Shown piece by piece: positions 59,920 to 64,000 of a stretch of 64,000 nt of DNA. This DNA comes from Xanthomonas citri pv. mangiferaeindicae. Its GTDB lineage: Bacteria > Pseudomonadota > Gammaproteobacteria > Xanthomonadales > Xanthomonadaceae. The translations under genes and the position numbers were made by a program. The stretch lies in contig CP016836.1 in assembly GCA_002240395.1 (NCBI GenBank), positions 1,029,001-1,093,000 on the forward strand. Direction: 5' to 3'. Numbering within the stretch: the stretch's first letter is position 1; every line of letters starts with the position of its first letter. The notes under the pieces are model-generated. The model was given only the letters and a program-made list of their open reading frames with translations, had not been told where the DNA came from and made no database searches.

Positions 59920-60824
59920 CGGCAGCTCCTAGTCGCGGCGCGGCCACTGTAGCAACGCCGCGTCCTCGGCTCGCGGCGCCCGCATTCCTCCCTCCCCCGC
60001 TTGCGGGCTGGTCGACGCGCATAGCGCGGCTGTACAGACCGGGCACATGGTGGACAGGTGTTCGGGGACATGGTGGACACATTCAAGCTCAGCATTTCAG
60101 CCCGAAGACCGCGACCACCTCCCCCGCCTGGCTCGCGGCGCGTGCAATCTCACCTCCCCTGCCTGGCTCGTGGCGCGCGCAATCTCACCTCCCCCGCCTG
60201 CGGGGCGAGGTCGACGTGCGCAGCGCGACGGGTGGGGGCGGGGGCTTTACCGAGTTCCAAACGACACGCCCTCGCGGCCGAGCACCCCCACCCCAGCCCT
60301 CCCCCGCACGCGGGGGAGGGAGCGCAGCGCTGCAGTACCAAAGATCGCGGCACCTCCCCCGCTTGGCTCATGGCGCGTGCAACCTCACCGCCCCCGCATG
60401 CGGGGGAGGTCGACGTGCGCAGCGCGGCGGGTGGGGGCGGGGCTTTTACCGAGTTCCAAACGACACGCCCTCGCGGCCAAGCGCCCCCACCCCAGCCCTC
60501 CCCCGCACGCGGGGGAGGGAGCGCAGCGCTGCAGTGCCAAAGATCGCGGCACCTCCCCGGCTTGGCTCGTGGCGCGCGCAATCTCACCTCCCCCGCCTGC
60601 GGGGCGAGGTCGACGTGCGCAGCGCGACGGGTGGGGGCGGGGGCTTTACCGAGTTCCAAATGACACGCCCTCGCGGCCGAGCACCCCCACCCCAGCCCTC
60701 CCCCGCGAGCGGGGGAGGGAGCACAGTGCTGCGACGGCCGAAGGCGCAATGGCCCGCACGGGGGGAGAGGGAGCGCGGCGCTGCGGCGTCGGGAGCACAG
60801 CACCGCAGCGCGCGCGAGCAAGCC
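59920..60824. other. Long intergenic stretch dominated by repeats
   Basis: About 900 bases without a supported gene. It contains the three-copy repeat (60110-60740) and, at 60045-60082, GCACATGGTGGACAGGTGTT and a second CATGGTGGACAC block that resembles the end of an insertion sequence. Open frames through the repeat are by-products of high GC. Confidence 0.65.
60110..60740 (-). repeat. About 200-base tandem repeat, three copies
   Basis: The marker CGAGTTCCAA occurs at 60251, 60450 and 60650, giving a period of 199-200 bases. Each unit has a hairpin CTCCCCCGC...GCGGGGGAG, GTCGACGTGCGCAGCGCG, GGGTGGGGGCGGGGCTTT and CCCACCCCAGCCCTCCCCCG. It is the same module, in reverse orientation, as the array at 42838-43419. 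Confidence 0.8.
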
Positions 60825-61910
60825 TCAGCGGCGGCCGGGCCGTCGTCCGGTGGGGCGGGCGTCGTCCTGGCGGGCGGCCAGGCGGTCGGCGCGGCGCGCG
60901 GTGGCGGCGTCGCGTTCGTCGCGCAGCTTGAGGTAGTTCGCCAGCCGCTGCGCGGTCAGGGTGCCGACTTCGACCGCGGCGCGCACGGCGCAGCCGGGCT
61001 CGCGTTCGTGCCGGCAGTCGCGGAAGCGGCAGTCGGCGGCCAAGGCTTCGATGTCGGCGAAGCCGCCTTCGGCGAGGTCTTCTTCGCCGGTCGGCTTGAG
61101 CTCGCGCATGCCCGGGGTGTCGATCAGGCAGGCACCGGCCGGCAGCGGGATCAGCGCGCGGTGGGTGGTCGTGTGGCGGCCGCGGTCGTCGCTGTCGCGC
61201 ACCGCGCCGGTGCGCATGTGTTCGCGGCCGAGCAAGGTGTTGGTCAGCGTCGACTTGCCGGCGCCCGAGCTGCCGACCAGCACCGCGGTGGTGCCCGGCC
61301 CGAGCCAGGGGTGCAGGGCGGCGACGCTGTCGGGGTCGCGGGCGTTGACCGCCAGCACCGCAACGCCCAGCGCGGCGATCTCGGCCAGCGCGGCGCGCGC
61401 GGCTTCGGGGTCGGCGCTGTCGCGGTCGGCCTTGGTCAGCACGACGACCGGCGTGCCGCCGCCCTGCACCAGCAGCAGGTAGCGTTCGATGCGACGCGGG
61501 TTGAAGTCGGCATCCAGGCCGCAGACCACGAGCACGGTGTCGATGTTGGCCGCGATCAATTGCTGGCGGTAATGCTCGCCGGCCGCCGCGCGCTTGATCG
61601 CGCTGCGCCGGGGCAGCATCGCGACGATGCGGCGTTCGTCCTCGACCAGCACCCAGTCACCGACCGCGGCGCGGTCCTCCGGGGCCATCGTGCCCTTGCG
61701 GTAGCCACTGCGGCGCAGCCAATCGGGCAGCGACTCGACCGCCAACGCTTCGCCGGGCGCACCGGCGACCAGGTAGCCGGAGCGGTGTTGCTCGACCACG
61801 CGCCGGGGGTGCGCCTGCGGGTGGGCGGCCATCGCTTCGGCCCAGGGGCCGGACGGGGGGCCGTCGAATGGCCAGCCGATTGCGCGCAGCGCGGGGTCGG
61901 GGGCGGTCAA
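60825..61910 (-). CDS. rsgA: Ribosome small-subunit-dependent GTPase A
   Basis: A 361-residue circularly permuted GTPase that assists late maturation of the 30S subunit. The motif order is permuted: TKAD (G4) comes before VGSSGAGKSTLTNTLLG (G1), followed by the switch segment GRHTTTHRALIPLP and LIDTPGMRELK (G3). The C-terminal zinc finger is CRFRDCRHEREPGCAV. An N-terminal OB-fold (KGTMAPEDRAAVGDWVLVED) is present, and a Lys/Arg-rich tail ends the protein. Length fits the YjeQ family. It is divergent from the aminotransferase gene. Confidence 0.95.
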   Translation of the reverse strand: MTAPDPALRAIGWPFDGPPSGPWAEAMAAHPQAHPRRVVEQHRSGYLVAGAPGEALAVESLPDWLRRSGYRKGTMAPEDRAAVGDWVLVEDERRIVAMLPRRSAIKRAAAGEHYRQQLIAANIDTVLVVCGLDADFNPRRIERYLLLVQGGGTPVVVLTKADRDSADPEAARAALAEIAALGVAVLAVNARDPDSVAALHPWLGPGTTAVLVGSSGAGKSTLTNTLLGREHMRTGAVRDSDDRGRHTTTHRALIPLPAGACLIDTPGMRELKPTGEEDLAEGGFADIEALAADCRFRDCRHEREPGCAVRAAVEVGTLTAQRLANYLKLRDERDAATARRADRLAARQDDARPTGRRPGRR

Positions 61911-62061
61911 GCGGTAGGTGGGACAGTCGGCATGCGGCGGATTCTACGGGGACGGCGCCAAGGCGCGCACGGCGGCGGGCATGACCATTCGTCGGCCCGG
62001 GCGCATTCATGCATCTTTTGGGCTAGCATCGGGCGACCCTCCCCGCGCAGAGCGCCGCCCG

Positions 62062-63324
62062 ATGTCCGCCCCCCTCAAAACCCGTGAACGCCTGTCCGAA
62101 GTGCGCTACGAAATCCGCGGCGAGCTGGCCCGGCGAGCGCGCGAGCTGGAGGCGCAGGGGCGCACGCTGATCAAGCTCAACATCGGCAATCCCGGCGCCT
62201 TCGGCTTCCGCGCCCCCGAGCACCTGCAGCGCGCGATCGCCGGGCGCATCCACGACACCGATCCCTATACCCACCAGCAGGGTCTGCCGGTCGCGCGCGA
62301 GGCGATCGCCGCGCACCATGCCGCGCGCGGCGCGCATGCGGTCTCGCCCGAGCGCGTGTTCGTCGGCAACGGCGTCAGCGAGCTGATCGACATCGCGCTG
62401 CGCGCGCTGCTCAATCCCGGCGACGAAGTGCTGGTGCCCTCGCCCGACTATCCGCTGTGGTCGGCAGCGACGATCCTCAACGACGGGCGGCCGGTGTTCT
62501 ACCAGTGCAAGGCCGAGCACGGCTTCTTGCCCGACCCCGATGCGCTCGAAGCGCTGGTGTCGCCGCGCACGCGCGCGATCGTGCTGATCAATCCCAACAA
62601 CCCGACCGGTGCGGTGTACCCGCGCGCACTGCTCGAGCGCATCGTCGCCATCGCCGAGCGTCATGGCCTGCTGTTGCTGTGCGACGAGATCTACGACGCC
62701 ATCACCTACGACGGCGCGGTGTTCGAGCCGCTCGCGCCGATCGCAGGCGACGTGCCCTGCGTGTCGTTCGGCGGGCTGTCGAAGGTCCACCGCGCCTGCG
62801 GCTGGCGTGTGGGCTGGGCGGTGCTGTCGGGCAGTGAGGCGCGCAGCCGCGATTTTCGCAACGCGATGGACCTGCTCGGTGCGCTGCGCCTGTGCGCGAA
62901 CGTGCCCGGGCAGTTCGCGATCGAAGCCGCGCTGACCGGTGTCGATACGATCGGCGCGCTGTGCGCGCCCGGCGGGCGGCTGTACGAAGCGCGCCGGGCG
63001 GTGGTCAACGCCTGCGCGGCGAGCCGTTATCTGCAACTGGTCGAGCCGGCCGGCGCGCTGTACGCCTTCCCCGGCATTGCGCCGGAGTTCGCGCAGGGCT
63101 TCGACGACCACGCGTTCGCGCTGGAACTGATGGACGCCGAGGGCGTGCTGGTGGTGCCGGGCAACAGCTTCAACGTGCCCTATCGCAACCATTTCCGCGT
63201 GACGCTGCTGCCCGAGCCGGCGCAGCTGCGCGAGGTGTTCTCGCGGATCGAGCGGGTGCTCGATCGCCAGATCACCGACGCGCGCAAGGTCGTGCCGCTG
63301 GTGCCGCGCGCGGTCAATGGCTGA
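62062..63324 (+). CDS. Pyridoxal-phosphate aminotransferase (AlaA-like)
   Basis: A 420-residue class I aminotransferase, close to AlaA-type glutamate-pyruvate enzymes. It shows LIKLNIGNPGAFGFRAPEHL, GVSELIDIALRALLNPGDEV, VLINPNNPTGAVYPRALLER, the PLP region LLLCDEIYDAITYDGAV and the lysine segment SFGGLSKVHRACGWRVGW. A late arginine for the carboxylate lies in NVPYRNHFRVTLLP. The start at 62062 is chosen from the family start (LKTRERLSEVRYEIRGEL). It links alanine and pyruvate, consistent with the pyruvate metabolism nearby. It overlaps the next gene by 8 bases. Confidence 0.9.
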   Translation: MSAPLKTRERLSEVRYEIRGELARRARELEAQGRTLIKLNIGNPGAFGFRAPEHLQRAIAGRIHDTDPYTHQQGLPVAREAIAAHHAARGAHAVSPERVFVGNGVSELIDIALRALLNPGDEVLVPSPDYPLWSAATILNDGRPVFYQCKAEHGFLPDPDALEALVSPRTRAIVLINPNNPTGAVYPRALLERIVAIAERHGLLLLCDEIYDAITYDGAVFEPLAPIAGDVPCVSFGGLSKVHRACGWRVGWAVLSGSEARSRDFRNAMDLLGALRLCANVPGQFAIEAALTGVDTIGALCAPGGRLYEARRAVVNACAASRYLQLVEPAGALYAFPGIAPEFAQGFDDHAFALELMDAEGVLVVPGNSFNVPYRNHFRVTLLPEPAQLREVFSRIERVLDRQITDARKVVPLVPRAVNG

Positions 63325-63946
63325 GCGCGCGCGGCCGGTCCGCTACCTGGCGCTCGGCGACAGCTACACGATCGGTGAGGGCATCGCGCCGGCATCGCGC
63401 TGGCCGGTGGTGCTGGCCGATGCGCTGCGCGCGGCCGGGACCGCGATCGATACGCCGCAGATCATCGCAACCACCGGCTGGACCACCGACGAGCTCGACG
63501 CCGGCATCGATGCCGCCGCACCCGAAGGACCGTTCGACCTGGTCAGCCTGCTGATCGGCGTCAACGACCAGTACCGCGGCCGCGCGCTCGACGACTATGT
63601 GCCGCGCTTCGAAGCACTGCTCGCGCGGGCGATCGGCTTCGCCGGCGACCGTGCCCAGCGCGTGTTCGTGCTCGCGATCCCCGACTGGGGCGTCACGCCG
63701 TTCGGCGCGCAGTCTGGGCGCCACGTCGCCGAGATCGCACACACGCTCGATGCCTACAACGCCGCCGCGGCGGCGCTCTGTGCACGGCAGGGCGTGGCGT
63801 TCGTCGACATCGCACCGATCAGCCGCGCCCGCGGCGGCGAGCCGGCGATGCTGGCCGACGATGGCCTGCATCCCTCGGCCGCGCTGCACGCAGACTGGGC
63901 CCGACTGGCGCTGCCGGTCGCACGCGGCTTATTGTCGCGGGCATGA
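63317..63946 (+). CDS. SGNH/GDSL-family hydrolase
   Basis: A 209-residue lipase/esterase of the SGNH fold: block I RYLALGDSYTIGEGIAPASR (Ser), block III LIGVNDQYRG (Asn), and block V LADDGLHPSAALHADWARLA (Asp and His). Block II Gly is in IIATTGWTTDE. No signal peptide, so it acts in the cytoplasm. It overlaps the aminotransferase gene by 8 bases and its own stop overlaps the next start (ATGA), indicating an operon. Confidence 0.88.
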   Translation: MAERARPVRYLALGDSYTIGEGIAPASRWPVVLADALRAAGTAIDTPQIIATTGWTTDELDAGIDAAAPEGPFDLVSLLIGVNDQYRGRALDDYVPRFEALLARAIGFAGDRAQRVFVLAIPDWGVTPFGAQSGRHVAEIAHTLDAYNAAAAALCARQGVAFVDIAPISRARGGEPAMLADDGLHPSAALHADWARLALPVARGLLSRA

Positions 63947-64000
63947 CCGCGACCACCTCCGATCCCACCCCGCTCTCCACCGCCCCCTATCCGCGCGACG
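63943..64000 (+). CDS. Start of a downstream gene, cut by the window edge
   Basis: ATG at 63943 overlaps the SGNH hydrolase stop by 4 bases, and 19 codons are open to the window end (MTATTSDPTPLSTAPYPRD). Too little for identification; it belongs to the aminotransferase-hydrolase operon. Confidence 0.4.
   Translation, partial: MTATTSDPTPLSTAPYPRD

Noticed and set aside
60058..60821. Open frames on both strands through the 60 kb repeats
   Set aside because: Repetitive products follow the 200-base period and match no protein family.

Overview
The window comes from a high-GC gammaproteobacterium, most likely a Xanthomonadaceae/Lysobacteraceae member (Lysobacter or Luteimonas type). The grounds are inference from gene content: many TonB-dependent receptors, a DUF2946-TonB-PepSY transport locus, OprP-type porins beside dctA, an AceE-type pyruvate dehydrogenase, and GC-rich hairpin repeats in the intergenic regions. 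No rRNA, tRNA or CRISPR array was seen.

Layout. 0-5.2 kb: a secreted RHS protein on the minus strand with a swapped C-terminal tip and a small membrane protein overlapping its stop (toxin/immunity arrangement). 5.4-11.8 kb: metal-uptake genes (DUF2946, TonB receptor, PepSY reductase-like protein, second TonB receptor behind a Zur-like palindrome). 11.8-16.2 kb: a decayed accessory stretch with a PepSY gene fragment, two DUF4279-like proteins, orphan exported proteins and a frameshifted DUF6572-like gene. 16.2-25.9 kb: a complete lasso-peptide locus. It has two paralogous GntR-like regulators, a 47-residue precursor, an A-B intergenic hairpin, a fused RRE/protease (B), a lasso cyclase (C), a convergent isopeptidase with its TonB receptor, and two convergent XRE regulators flanked by three copies of a TGCTACATT-type palindrome. 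26-37.1 kb: a defence-like island with falling GC. It carries a HEPN protein, an HNH endonuclease, a decayed IS3-family element, a small membrane protein, a broken EVE-like gene, and a tight four-gene operon (N6-adenine methylase, double-GHKL histidine kinase, receiver protein, metallo-beta-lactamase-fold hydrolase) that I do not recognise as a named system.

37.2-64 kb returns to core chromosome: aceE, a histidine kinase with two response regulators, maeB, two OprP-type porins, an esterase, dctA, a DctB-like hybrid kinase, a NarL-type regulator, a Reg_prop/Y_Y_Y/GGDEF diguanylate cyclase, a QEGLA-motif protein, rsgA, an AlaA-like aminotransferase and an SGNH hydrolase. Genes from 43.4 to 55.5 kb read as a C4-dicarboxylate module: outer-membrane porins, DctA uptake, a DctB-like sensor with a regulator, then malic enzyme making pyruvate, which AceE feeds to acetyl-CoA.

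The most distinctive parts are the lasso-peptide locus, which pairs production with a dedicated importer and degrading enzyme, and the methylase-kinase-receiver-MBL cassette. Several genes are broken by single-base changes (DUF6572-like, EVE-like, IS3 transposase, SEL1-like lipoprotein); these could be real decay or assembly errors.
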